Shown in pieces: positions 25,301 to 36,742 of a DNA stretch of 64,000 nt (position 1 is its first letter; every line of letters starts with the position of its first letter). This stretch comes from Glossina fuscipes. Its lineage: Eukaryota; Arthropoda; Insecta; Diptera; Glossinidae. The stretch spans positions 937,309-1,001,308 of the forward strand of contig NW_023998422.1 in NCBI RefSeq assembly GCF_014805625.2. The letters are read 5' to 3'. The notes below the pieces were generated by a model. The model was not told the DNA's origin. It worked only from the letters and a program-made list of their open reading frames with translations, and searched no databases. The position numbers and the translations under genes were made by a program.

Positions 25301-25692
25301 CTCGTTCATTAAACTGCCTATAGTTCGGTTGTAATCAATGATTTATGCATTAAATTTTTGTTTTCTTTTCTTCTACCTTTGATTACAGTTTTCTCAATTC
25401 CTGCATTAATCCGGTGACCTTATATTGGATTTCGGGAACTTTTCGAGCTCATTTCAATCGGTATCTGTGTTGTCGTTGTACCAAACGTCAATTGGTACAT
25501 ACGAGACAACACTCTACAACAACTGGCGTTATGAATATGTCGTCTCTACGACATCACTCCACCACCAGCAGCAGTTATCATAAGCGTATCTCTTTGCATG
25601 CGAATAGTACACAATTGAATGTATCGAATGGAAGGCACGAAGAAGAGGGAGAATATAATGCTAATGGAGCACATAATAGTAGAATGAGATGA
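19385..25692 (+). CDS. CCHa1-R: CCHamide-type neuropeptide G-protein-coupled receptor
   Basis: Exons 19385-19677, 19744-19963, 20031-20203, 21298-21491, 22984-23104 and 25389-25692 join in frame to 434 residues. It is a rhodopsin-class receptor with glycosylation sites at N17, N25 and N31; TM1 ~61-87, TM2 99-122, C134/C214 (usual disulfide), TM3 ~134-157, ERY at 158-160 in place of DRY, TM4 ~178-196, TM5 ~232-254, TM6 ~285-304 with FFPYHLFELWF, and TM7 with NSCINPVTLY (337-346) followed by a Cys-rich palmitoylation-like tail. The spacing and the HFNRYLCCRC tail resemble fly CCHamide receptors (bombesin-receptor-like), which bind secreted CCHamide peptides at the plasma membrane. CCHa1-R is favoured over CCHa2-R from the tail (RQHSTTTG), but this is from memory. 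Intron 4 carries a family A copy, intron 5 a family B copy, intron 3 a tandem duplication. First Met used; M22 and M29 are alternatives. Confidence 0.9.
20967..21218 (+). repeat. tandem duplication in receptor intron 3
   Basis: Two adjoining units (20967-21076, 21077-21218) share CAAACAATCTTC, CAACGGCAATCGA (variant CAACAGCAATCGA) and ATTTTATAGGTTAAAGACGA. The second carries a small insertion. It lies just upstream of exon 4. Confidence 0.7.
22100..22865 (-). repeat. family A copy in receptor intron 4 (inverted)
   Basis: Contains TGAACATTCATCATGAAATA-like segments, AAAATACTATTACTTAGAGG (complement of the family block), CGTCCTTGGGTGAGAGGACG and AGTCAGACGGACAGAC in inverted family A order. Diverged; the tail is not clear. 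Confidence 0.6.
23590..24405 (+). repeat. family B copy in receptor intron 5
   Basis: Starts TTATACCCGTCACCGAAGAA and includes ATCGATTTAAG, GTCTGCCTGCCTGTG, GCCGCAAAAATCAAGCTATC and CTATAAAGTATATAAATTCT in family B order. The palindrome tail is missing, so the copy is 3' truncated or eroded. Confidence 0.75.
25096..25123. repeat. (GAAAT)n microsatellite in receptor intron 5
   Basis: About five copies of the pentamer in a row. Confidence 0.9.
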
Positions 25693-26830
25693 GACTCACA
25701 ATCTGTGGCCTTGTAGGTCAATGAAATTTTGTAAAAGGAGAACGACAAATCGAAAGTCTAACGCACATATATATATGAATTAACGATAGACTGACAACCT
25801 ATGCAAACAGAATGTTAAATAAGATGTACATATGTACACTAGGTTTATAAACACTCAAGCATGTAATGAATAGTGCAATAGTATGTCTGCTTAATTTACA
25901 GTGCTTTAGAGAATTATAACCGCATTGAAGAGTTTACTTAGCCTGTTGCCTGCATGGCTAAATCAAGTTTACTCAGCAAACCTCAAAACATTACTCTTTC
26001 TCATCCCATTTGAAATTGCCAATAATATCATCTGATTGCAATTATGTTTCAAAGTAACAGGCTTGTCTGTCTGGCTGAGAGAAAATTAAAATCATATCGT
26101 TTGCCTGAAATTGTTATATCAGCAATTTTTAAATCATTTAAAACTCTATCCTCCCAGTCGTTTAAATGTAAACATATTGTGTTAGATTAACCAGAGGATA
26201 ATATGGACATTCTGTTGCTCGTTCTATATCGTTGATATTATTGTGTTAATTATACATACATGGTAGGGTAAGCCCGAATGCAATTTAAGTAAAGTTAGGT
26301 AAAAGAAAAAAAAAAAAAACCCCGAGCTTTGCAATCTCTAGACAAAATTACGGAAAATTAATATATGTAACTAGATTAATAAGTATATTTAAGGAAAACA
26401 AGCAATGTTTTCATATTTCTATACACAAACACTATATCTATTCGCATACGTACGCCTACGTCTACGCGTAATGCATAGCGAAAACGCTCGCTGACGACAC
26501 GAGGATGCAATAAGACTCTAATAACCGTTAACCTTTTAAAACGAGTACACATTATTTGCACACATCCCTATAAATAATTTTAATGTTGTGTAAAAAAAAA
26601 AAAAAAAACCAAAGGCATCTAAAGGTACGAGTGAACAATGCTAAACGTAACCAGCGCATGCGAATATGCAAACACAGGCGTATTCTTGTGTTTATATTTA
26701 GCTAGTTTTAGTCGAACGCGTTATTTAAAAGCTATTCCCGTTGTTTATGTCAATAGTAGTAAATAGTAAATAAGAGTGAAACAAATAAAATATAATTTCT
26801 GCAAAATTAAATTGAACGTTTTTTTTCATG
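25693..26830 (+). other. probable 3' UTR of the CCHamide receptor gene
   Basis: Follows the stop without repeats except two A-runs (26306-26320, 26591-26608). The first good polyadenylation signal noticed is AATAAA at 26784-26789. The extent of the UTR is inferred. Confidence 0.35.
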
Positions 26831-26944
26831 GACTTGTCTTTTAGCGTTTTTACTCAACTTGCATAATATATATATATATGTACACTGCGCGCGCCCCTCT
26901 ATGTTATTCTTAAATGGTGGGAAGTTTTCCGCCAGTTCACACCG

Positions 26945-27014
26945 TATATGATATTTATTTGTTTATTTATTTATTTACTTATACATGCATACATACATAC
27001 ATACATACATACAT
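26945..27014. repeat. compound (TTTA)n / (CATA)n microsatellite
   Basis: TTTATTTATTTATTTA is followed by eight or so CATA units. The adjoining stretch to 28330 holds two unsupported frames (27445-27654 and 27740-28081) with no recognised motif. Confidence 0.9.
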
Positions 27015-28330
27015 AATATAAGAGAAGCCAAGTTGAGTGAATTCTTAAAAATAAATCTTACACTAAATTTTAGGATTTAACTCTTAACTCTTAACTTAAA
27101 TTAATAGCATACGAAGCGAGCGTTCGCCATAACTCTTTACTTTTGCACTTTGACTTGAGCTGAAATGAAATCTCTGTATTTCAAGGGCACCTACAATTCA
27201 ACTTTTATTGTTATTATCATCAAGACCATGAATCTTACACTAAATACTTTCATTGGATCGTATCGCTCTCCACCGAATGTTGACACACAAACTTTCGTGA
27301 TGGTAGTCGGAGATTGCGTGTGGTTTTCTTGATGGTAAACAAAATGTAATTTTAACCCGAAATTTCATTGCTACACATTGCTCGTATTGTGATCATCCTC
27401 AGAGTTAGCAGTTTTGATTCAACTGTCCTTTAATTGGAATACTATTGATAAAAGTCAATTTCAATGTTACAACATTCGGTATAAAAAAGATAGGAAATTT
27501 CATCTCAGGCAAATTGTCATTGGACTGTCTTTCTATTGTTGATCTACCGTACGATTTATCATCAATTCAAAGAACGCTAGAACCCATTTTTCTGATATCT
27601 GGGCTTTCCCCAAATTTTCCGCAAACATCAAGCCGCGCTAGAAAGAAAATTTAATCAATATATCCCGTCAACTTCATCGAGGTTATGAAAGCACTGAAGG
27701 AATGTAGGCCCACAGTTAGGAAGGTGAAAAGTAAACACAATGATGAGATGTGTACCAGTAGCAGTTCACGTTTTTTCCAGAAGGTTATTAATGACGACCG
27801 GCAAGGAAGTCGAAAAACAAACGCGCGAGGAGTATGACAAAAAAAGAGTTATATACCAAGTGACAATCATATTGACTCACTTCTCCTTATGTAAACTAAC
27901 ATGTATTCTACAATTCAGGATGAGAGCTATTACCGCCACTTTTGACAAAATCAAGGCAGACATTGTCAAAGCACTGTCTAGGGGAAACTTGACTGTCTTG
28001 TTACTTGCAATTAATAAGATCATCTTCCTCGAATGGCAGTGCGTTAAAATTGTCTCACTCCTAATGCAGCTGAAGATTTAACTTTAGCTCTATTTCGCCA
28101 AATTCGATGGGTTCAAAAAGATAATTAATCTCATGGATAAGGGCAGGCATTGAGAACACAATTGCAACTCATTCCTATGCTTTTCGAAAAGCGCAAAAAC
28201 TCCGAACGTGTCTACCAATGAACTGTACTTTTTCATAACGAATCCAAAAAAAGTTCGCAAAAAGGCAAAGCTTAGCAAAGCTTAAGATTGTGTTAACTTG
28301 ACGAAGAGGTCTTCTAAACTTTTCACAAGC
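27015..28330. other. unresolved intergenic DNA with weak coding-like frames
   Basis: The frames at 27445-27654 and 27740-28081 are separated by stops. A shifted reading of 27690-27830 is basic and Ser-rich. I cannot place it in any family; it could be a decayed transposon ORF. Confidence 0.3.
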
Positions 28331-28515
28331 TCCGCCTGAGTAGCCGAAGGCGAGGAATCTCGACTAACAAGTCAATGGTCGTGGATTCGAATCTCAAGTG
28401 CGGTAGAGTTTTTAATAAAAGCCAATAGCCTTAGATGCTAGTGCTTTTAAGAGTTTAGTCTTAGAATTTATTTCTCTGGCGAAATTAATAATAACAACAA
28501 TAATAATAAATAAAC
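28331..28515 (+). mobile_element. tRNA-Ser-like SINE, copy 1
   Basis: Starts TCCGCCTGAGTAGCCGAAGG. Pol III box A-like TAGCCGAAGGCG at 28341-28352 and box B-like GGATTCGAATC at 28383-28393 are spaced as in a tRNA. A tRNA-unrelated body (GATAGCCTTAGATGC-like) follows, ending in an (AAT)n tail at about 28488-28515. A second copy at 63867 shares both the tRNA-like head and the body. The head resembles tRNA-Ser (GTGGCCGAG). The acceptor stem does not pair, so it is not a functional tRNA. Confidence 0.75.
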
Positions 28516-29304
28516 TTTTCAATTCCCCTTCAAGTGCGTCTGGAGGCCTTACATTTTTTATCTCAGGTCGTCTTGGTAACGTGTGCAGACAGAGTTGTAG
28601 TTGCGAATTTGAAGAGATGGCAGTCCGCTGGAGTCCGACCCTCCTCAATTTGTACACAGCTAAACTACACGACTTTGAAGACGATAGAACTCATGTCTTT
28701 TAATCCGCTTACCGTATTTTAAAATAGTCTCTTTTCCAGATGCTGTGGATATTCCCCCACTAAAAACAACCTTTTTCTTATGCCTGTGCCGATCTTATTT
28801 TATATTTTAACCCTGGCAAAGCCAACAGAATTTGTTTTGCGAAAGACTCCAAACGTGAAAATAATTTCCACATCAAAGGAACTGAAGTCAATCGGGTGAA
28901 ATATTACCGATCTCTGGGCAGTCTAATGTTTCGAGAGCGTTATGAGAAAATCTTCAAAGACTTGCAATTCGCATGAATCTAGTGATAAGTAATCAATCAT
29001 GAGGGTTTCCTAAGAAAGCTCTGACAGTGAGTAGGAGTAAGAAATAGCAAAAAAAAGTTTCGGAATATAGTGAAAATTGCGCACGACTGCTTTTGTTGAT
29101 GGTTGATTTCTGTTAATTAGTCACGACTAGCACTCACATGAACACGCAGTTTATTCTCTTCTCCCTTACAAATCGCCACCAAATTTATGCCTTCTTCGAT
29201 GTAGATTTCTTACGATTCTGATGCACGCATTAAATATGTCCATCAATGATGCATAAGATTGGTCGTTACTTCTACTGTTCACACGCGACAATGGTTGCGC
29301 TTTT
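28516..29304. other. intergenic DNA, nothing recognised
   Basis: Overlapping short frames on both strands at 28534-28722 and 28412-28657 have no motif. No repeats could be named. Confidence 0.35.
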
Positions 29305-29307
29305 TTA

Positions 29308-30039
29308 TTCCTATCACCGAAGGAGGAATATATTCAGTTTGTCAAAACGTTTACAACGAACAGAAAGAAGCATCAGGGACTTCACGAATTATACATATTC
29401 CTCATCAGCATCAAGTGCTAAATCGATTTAAATATGTACATCTGTCCATCTGTCTATCTGTCCGTCTGTGTAATCTCTGTTGTAAACAATCTCTTGGCCG
29501 CAAAAATGAAGCTATCGGTTTTGGTAGAGAGAAATTGGGCCGAAGGACACGCCTACACTGAGGATACCTTTGTTTTTCAAAAGAAATAAATAATTTGGTC
29601 TTTCTTATCTGCTCCTAAACTGGACCGGATATATTTTCGAGAATTTGAACATGCATTTTATAAGCGATGCTTTGGCACCTATATAAAAAATTGCCCACGC
29701 CTATATAATATTATAGTGTATCAAAATTTAAATTTTTCTTCAATACCTTTATTATAAGACGCAATTTTCTAAACCCCATAAAGTATATAAATTCTTGATT
29801 AGTCCATGTCCGTATGTCCAACGTCTATGGTAAATATTCACAAATAAAACCTGCGTGAACAACTTTTCCTTGTTTTTTCGTTTGATATTCAAAAGAAAAA
29901 AAAAAACGCATACTCCATAAAAATTTACACTTTTTTTCTAAAGATCGAAAAAATCAATTGCGCCCATCCAATGCTATAGAGTACAAAAATTTAGTTTTTT
30001 TTGGGTGATGGGAATGTAATTTTCTTGTTTGTTTTAATT
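29308..30039 (+). repeat. family B copy in the left arm
   Basis: Head CCTATCACCGAAGGAGGAAT, then AAATCGATTTAAATATG, a GTCCATCTGTCTATCTGTCC tract, and a tail ending TTTTCTTGTTTGTTTT. The palindrome before the tail is eroded. Confidence 0.75.
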
Positions 30040-30883
30040 TATGAAAATATTTAATCCATATTTAATATAATTAAATGGGAAAATGTTACAAAAAATATAT
30101 AAAGTAAGTAAAAGCATTAATTAAATTTTAATAAATGCAATTATGGAAAGTTCTTCAAAATTTTGCTAAGAATATAAATGAAATTAAATGCATGCTTAAA
30201 TTTTAATCAAAGACATTATGGATAGCTCTTGAATTTCTTAAAATAATGCAATAAAAAGTAATATAGATTGTCAGAGTATACAATAAAAAATATTTTTTGA
30301 TTTGATCTTCTCAGTTTCTATAAACTGCTATGAAAATTGTCGAGTTCGTAGAGTGCTGCGTTTATGAATCTACGGTAAATTTTCGGTTGGTTTGTCGCTT
30401 AAAACAAATATTATTATTTTCTAAACCGCTCATTATTGCTAATGATGTTTACGCGCCTGATGGAAGCGACTTTCATTAAGAACACTGTCATATGATATAA
30501 TTGACTTTTCTTATTTCCTTCACTGAAACGTAGTCTCTTTTATATGCGGTTTCGTTAGACCATACGATTATTTCAGTACAATTCAGCATAAAAGAGAAAA
30601 TTCTTCAAAGAGAAACTTGGTCAACCTTTGTCCGTAGGCTTAAAGCGTAAATTGAATGATTTTATATTGAAATCTAGAAAAAGTACTGAATTCAATTCAA
30701 ATGCATAAAGTAAATGTGTTAGAGCAATAATTGTTTGAGTATGAATACATAGATGTTTTTTTGGTGATTCAAATCTCAATACGATAGAGTTTACTTTAGT
30801 TGTACATATAGCGAATGGTCAGTCGGTAAAAGCATAAGATTTTACGTCAGCCTATTACACGGTAGTGATTGCTCATATAACAA

Positions 30884-31615
30884 AAACAAGTAAGAAAATT
30901 ATATTCGGTTATGAGCGAATCTTTTACACCCATCCTCATTTCCCTACAAGAGGAAAAAAAAAACGAAATAAATTTTCTTGCTTTATAATGTGAAGAAGTG
31001 GGGTTGGTTGGTTTGTTCTATTTTCAAAATAAAATTTTTTATCGCATAGGCGTGTGGGCGCTGTAGGCGTGTTCTTGGAAAAGTTTGAGTCACTTCCGAA
31101 TTCTTTTGCCAATTCATTTTCGCTAACGGAACAGATGCTACACATATGACCAGGCGGACAGATGGACATGTTTAGGTACATTCCAAATTTGAAACTGGCT
31201 AATGAATGCAGAAGGAACGAAAATGGATTTCTCCACGTCTATCCGAGAGGAACAAAAATCGTATTACGTTCAATAAATTATTACGGGTGGTGAAAAAGGG
31301 ATCCTATACAGGGCTGCCACTGTTCAGCAAAGCTAATCAGAAAAAGTTACTGTGAGTTTCATGGGATTTCAAAGTAGTCAGCTCTTACGAACTTCTAAAG
31401 CCTGCGGAAACTCTTTACATCCTAAGCATTAATGTAACTTATGGGGGTTTTGAAGCTTCTCGTCTATGTCTTATAAAGGTATGGAAAAAAAAATTTAAAT
31501 TTTGATACCCTATAATATTGGGTAGACATGGTCAATTTTTTCCATTCTTGCACAGGTTCTACAGCATCGCCCATAAAATATACGTTCAAATTGTTACGCA
31601 AAGTAATATTAATAC
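30884..31615 (-). repeat. family B copy in the spacer (inverted)
   Basis: Begins AAAACAAGTAAGAAAATTAT, then TTCGGTTATGAGCGAATC, then TACACCCATCC. It is interrupted near 31200-31440 by unrelated sequence and its head is lost. Confidence 0.7.
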
Positions 31616-31971
31616 ATTTGCTTTAAACGACATATGAATTAAACGCATCACTCTATGAACTCGACAATTTTCATAATAACTTCTAGAAATTGAAAAATAT
31701 TTAAAATTTAAAAAAAAAAACCTTTACCTATGCTTTGCCAATCTATCTTTATATTGCATTATTTTAACAAATTCAAGAGCTATCCATAATTTCTATGAAT
31801 AAAATTTAAGTATGCATTAAATTTCATTTATTCTTTTAGCAAAATTTTGAAAAGCTTTCCATAATTGCATTGATTAAAATTTAATTATTGCATTTACTTA
31901 CTTTATATATTTTTTGTAACATTTTCACATTTAATTATATTAAATATGGATCGAATATTTTCACAAATTAA

Positions 31972-32735
31972 AACAAATAAGAAACTTATATTCGGTCCTG
32001 ATTGAATCTTTTGCTGCGATCCTGCCAAACAATGAACAGGACTAAACTTTCGTGCTCTATAACGTTGGATAGGCGCAGTTGATTGTTTCTGTCTTCAGAA
32101 TAAATGTGAAGATGTATATGTGATAAGTGTGGTGCTGTTTGAGTAAGAAGTAAAAAAACACAGAAAAAAAATCAGTTCACAACTTATGCTTGTGAATGTT
32201 TATCATAGAAGGTAAATAGTTGCGCAGGCGGGCAAATGGTCAAACGAACAAACGGAAAAGCTTAGGTGCATTCTAAATTTGTTTCTGCGCCTTATAAAGA
32301 TATTGAATAAAAAAATAAAGGCATGGTCAATTTTTCTGTAGGTGCTGCAGCGTCGTTCAAACTTTCGTAAATGTATCTGCAGTAGTTTATGAGTAATAAT
32401 CAAAAAACCAATTTTTTATTCTCCTTGAAAAACGGAGGTGTCCTGAATTTACATGGTACTTTAGGCGTGTCCGTTAACCGATTTGACCCATTTTCAAAAC
32501 CAACCTTCGTGCAGGACCTTCCAATATTTCTGCCAAATTTGAAGTCGATTAGTTCATTTTTCCGGCCATAAGAATTATTACAACAGTCGGACGGACGGAC
32601 ATACTGAAGTCAAATTAGAATTTGATGCTATAGAAGAATATATATATATATACTTTTTGGGGTCCTTCTGGGCATTTCAAACGTTTTACCAAAATAAATA
32701 TAGCCCTCATCCTTGATGGTGATGGGGATAAAAAT
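31972..32735 (-). repeat. family B copy in the right arm (inverted)
   Basis: Begins AAAACAAATAAGAAACTTAT, with TTCGGTCCTGATTGAATC as the palindrome, and runs to a head near CATCCTTGATGGTGATGGGG. It contains TA-rich sequence at 32640-32652. Confidence 0.7.
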
Positions 32736-32740
32736 GGCCG

Positions 32741-33900
32741 TGCTATACTGCCTGGATATTTGCCTTATTAAACTGAATTGTTTACAAAACTGTACATTAA
32801 AATGTCCGAAATAAGAGGAAGGTAAGCAAGGACAAGTTATGAGAAGCTAAAAATCGAATCTGCGCAATTATATAGGCCATTATGCTGCCTTGTTTCACTC
32901 GCTAGGACATTAAAACCCAGCATAACTAACTAAGTGAGTTATGCATAGGTAACGTGTGACATATATTCTATGAATGCCGGCTATGCTAATTACTTTGCCT
33001 ATAATGTGTGTATAAATTCGACTTAAAAATCTGTTATATACATGCAAATAAAAGCATTTAGGAAATGCAGTTATAATAAATTGATTTTATGCTCAATTTG
33101 ACTGTTGTTCTGCATTTGAAATTAATTGGACATATATTATACATTGCGTTTAGCTTATAAAGTTTTTTAATTAAAACGAATATTTTTTACGAAATTTTGG
33201 AATTCACTAAAACTACCGTTAGAAAGACAAAAGGTAAGGCAAAGCAATACTACTGTTAGGAAAGCAAAGGTAAGGCAAAACAAAGATATCACGGTGTAGT
33301 GAAGTTTAAAACCTCTGTTTTTATGTAAATTAACATGTTTGGAATTAAAAACCGAAAATTGGGAAACAAAGTTAATGGGTTAGTTTTTATAACAACAACA
33401 ACAACAATATTAAAATATATAGGATTATATTACATGGGTGGCTTTCCATCCATGACGTTTAGACCAATAGTAGAATCTGAGGGATCCCATGAATATTTTA
33501 AATCGATTGAACAGTATATGTCTGCTTGTCCTTTCTATTCTGTGCACATTGATAAGAGCTATTAGTAAACTGTGGCAAAACAACAAACAAAGTCTACGAC
33601 AATAGAAGAGAGATGAGAAATTGTAAGTTTGGCGAGGAGGAGCCGTTTCAACTTATTTATAATCTTTTTAAAATAATGCCAGCAATTTCGCTTCAACCGA
33701 ATATAATTAACCCTTCATTAAGTTTAATAAAACTCTATCCTACTATGGCAGCTGTCTAGTTAGGTTATTATAGTTAGAATTACCAATTTTAAACCATTAT
33801 TTGTTAGTGCGTTTAAACAAAGGCAAAAAGTGATTGCAGTTTATAGACACATAATCCCAAAACACATACGCACATAAATTTATGATTATTGTTGTAGCGA
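32741..33900. other. intergenic DNA, no gene recognised
   Basis: The 76-codon frame 33335-33565 includes an ACA-repeat-derived Thr run and no motif. The phrase GGTAAGGCAAA(A/G)CAA occurs twice near 33232-33285. Confidence 0.35.
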
Positions 33901-33903
33901 TTG

Positions 33904-33962
33904 TGTGAATGAAAGTAAATATGTTGTTGCTGTTGTTGCTGTTATTGCTATTGTTGTTGCTC
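33904..33962. repeat. interrupted (TTG)n microsatellite
   Basis: TGTTGTTGC-type trinucleotide units; on the minus strand this gives the Asn-rich part of a spurious frame (33797-33982). Confidence 0.85.
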
Positions 33963-34669
33963 CTTAATAATATTGTAGGCATAAAAGTGCTTATGAATGC
34001 TTTTAATGTGGCAATAAACTCAGTTAAGTTATGTCTCCCATATTGCTATGTATAAAGTAGATGACAGCAATATTAATACGCAGTTTATGAAAAAAAATCT
34101 CTTTCATCTAGTACAATAAGAATTGCTAAAGGTTATTATCTTTGCGCCATATGCTTTCACTTTATCTTTTTTTTTTTTTTTTCGTCCTTCACTACTAACA
34201 CAATTCGAGAGATTTTTATTTCGTAAACTGTTTGCCTGACTTCCGATATGTTGTTTATGTAAACGGATATGCAACAATGAACTCAATTTTGCAATCCCCA
34301 ATCAAATTGTAAAAGTATACTAAACTCAACCTCCAGTGTTAAGAGAAGTCAGACCTATTCAGTTTCAATTACAATTCCGAAAATAATCAAAGATTTTTAA
34401 TAAAATTTGCAAGTTTTTAAAAGTTTGCAACAACTTCACAGCCACAGTACGCCACTAAACGCAATCGATTGATTGATTAAATGATGTGATTAATTAAATT
34501 GACTGAGCAAGTGCTGCTGAAAGGATTGGTAAACAGTGACAATTCAAACATCTAAACACAACAGCCATGACAATGAATTCATCCGCTATACATCGGAATG
34601 TCAATATAAAATCTCCACTAGAGATAGTTACTACCACGCGCTAGAGCAGATAACTAAGCAATTAACTTG

Positions 34670-34965
34670 CCAGCCTCCGGCTAAAGTACATGATGCAATT
34701 TTTTTCAGCACGACTATTCTCGGTTATATAATGCAAAGTTTTATCACGCGCACCATTTTCACCAAAAGTGCTTCCTTCCGGTTACCTTTTGTAACCTAGC
34801 TAGTAACCTAGCTAAGACACACATTGGCCGCCAGCTGAAATACTTGTCGCAATTCTTTTTCAGCACGACTACCCGCGGTTATATAATGCAAAGTCCTGCC
34901 ACGCGCGCTATTTTCGCCAAAGTTCTTTCCTTCCGGTTATCACTGTTAACCTAGTAACGTAGTCA
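34670..34965 (+). repeat. tandem duplication, period ~155 bp
   Basis: Copy one (about 34670-34805) and copy two (about 34826-34965) share TTTTTCAGCACGACTA, GGTTATATAATGCAAAGT, CACGCGC and TTCCTTCCGGTTA. The unit is more GC-rich than its surroundings. The frame 34536-34799 runs through copy one and has no motif. Confidence 0.75.
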
Positions 34966-36094
34966 ACAAAGGCCGGCGAAGTCCTACCATGGACGGTGTT
35001 TTCTTTACGTTTACCACTTTTGTCAGTCCATGATTCCTTATCTGGCTGAAAGCCGCCGTCAATCAATCCATCTGTATATATATAACTTCAGAGGGTAAAT
35101 TATTCTTTCCATATGGAATGTATATGTTGCCGGAAAATTAGCAAGACTAATGGATGCGTAGAATAATTTGTCTTTACTTTTATAATGGTTAACTTATTAA
35201 CGATAATTATGAATATAAAGAACACATCAACGCTTTTGTAAATTTTCATATCAAAGTCACTGATAAAACAAGTATGACTACAAAAAGCAGTTAGCGTCAA
35301 AAAAGTTTGTAAGCTTACAACTTAATATAAAGTTTTAGCTGTGCAAACAATGTGAAGTTAAACCAAAAAACATTCGGAAAACAATGTAAGTTTTTCACGT
35401 TTCAATTGTTTATTTATGTACAAATACTTAATGCAAAAAACACTTACTTACTATTACTTTACATCCTTGCATTTATATAAGAGAGATTCGAAAATGGCAA
35501 AAAATTTTCAATTAACTTTTTATTCATAGCGGAAGAAAAAAGTCAGTGATTGAACACTTTTATTGTTTGAATATTTATTCAAAGCTATTTCGTTCACATG
35601 ATGAAAAGATTTTGCATCTACGCATTAATTGAATGATTTTTTACTTCGATTATTGGCCAACACTTTTGCTCCAAAGGCCTTCTACTGCGGTCGCTTCAGT
35701 GTCAATGTGTCTGGGTGTGTGCGTGTGCATGTACGTGGCGCGATCATATCAATTATGATTACTATGCCACGTCATCTGCAACAAAGACAGAGTTTGTTAC
35801 TTTCTCCATTCTCTCTCTTCAATAGAACATAACCTCATTTGCTTGGTTGACATATCATAGTAAACCTTGCATATTATATTTACATTTAAACTCATTGTTT
35901 GCGGTATACTAATTTTGCGAGGATGTAACGCAGAGAAGGACTTAACGTAGATCTAACTTATATTAGATCGATCAATTTAAAATCATTTTCTGATCCGGTT
36001 TAAGAAAGCTTGTCCGCATGCCATAACGTTTAAGTCACACCAGCCGTTAGGTACATTTACGACACGTTGTACATGTTGAATAGTTGAACGTCGT
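34966..36094. other. intergenic DNA, nothing recognised
   Basis: The frames at 35100-35300 (-) and 35629-35832 (+) lack motifs and splice support. Confidence 0.35.
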
Positions 36095-36576
36095 ATGGTT
36101 GATGGCAAGTCATTAAGAAAGAAAACAAAAACTCTATGCCTTAAATACGAAACAATCCAATTTAGAAAATACGAGGAGAAAAGCATCAAATCAAGTTCCG
36201 GAATTAACGGACTGTGTTTAATCTCATGGAATGCTTTACTAACATCTATAATGAATATAATTGATTTTCATATTAACGATTATTCTTCGCACGATTGGGT
36301 ATCTAAAAAATTTTCGGAAACGCGGTAACTTTGGAAATGCCTCGATAGCTAACGATCAAGTGCCTATTATTAGCTTTGTGCACGGGGAGTATGAAACTGC
36401 TCTTCCATATCTTAGGGAAGATTCCACTAAGTACAGACAAATTGAAAAGCTTAGTAACCGAGCCGATTAAAAAGAAGGGCTTTAAATTTACTAGTCTTCA
36501 CGGAGCGAAAACTTTTGAGGAAGGAGCTAACAGAATTGCTGCGAAACATGGACTTTCATATCACAAAGAGTTTTAA
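36095..36576 (+). other. coding-like remnant, unidentified
   Basis: Three overlapping frames (36095-36328, 36261-36470, 36376-36576) read as one decayed protein with shifts: basic start, then NFGNASIAND, then EYETALPYLREDSTKYRQIE, then KKGFKFTSLHGAKTFEEGA. A family A tail follows directly. Codon content is more balanced than in the flanks. It may be a transposon ORF or host pseudogene; no family is claimed. Confidence 0.35.
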
Positions 36577-36742
36577 TTTTCAGCTTTTCGTTGTGAAAAT
36601 TGGTCCATACTGAATTTGGACTCCGTAGGTCTATTTTATCAATTCCACCCCGTATAAGGATTTTTATCGAGAACAGAAAAAGAATAAATAGCTCTAGTGT
36701 GAAGTATTTAAAGGTCGACCTAGACCGGCTGTAATATATATT
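36577..36742 (+). repeat. family A tail fragment
   Basis: Ends GTGAAGTATTTAAAGGTCGA, then CCTAGACCGGCTGTAATATA, a diverged direct family A hairpin tail. The upstream part of the element is missing. Confidence 0.6.

Larger units (their letters stand above)
29305..32740. repeat. large inverted repeat, arms ~1.1 kb, spacer ~1.25 kb
   Basis: The left arm (29305-30370) is a family B copy followed by ~325 bp of unique AT-rich DNA. The right arm (31630-32740) holds the same two parts in reverse. The unique part aligns at roughly 90 percent by eye: for example ATATTTAATATAATTAAATG at about 30091-30110 has its complement at 31932-31951, and GAAAATTGTCGAGTTC at 30331 has its complement near 31655. The central spacer contains a further inverted family B copy and a degenerate SINE piece. 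It may be a segmental inverted duplication or one large fold-back element. Confidence 0.7.

Noticed and set aside
30815..30870. tRNA-Lys-like stretch (AGTCGGTAAAAGCATAAGATT)
   Set aside because: No pairing acceptor or T arm and no box B; at best a decayed SINE or tRNA pseudogene.
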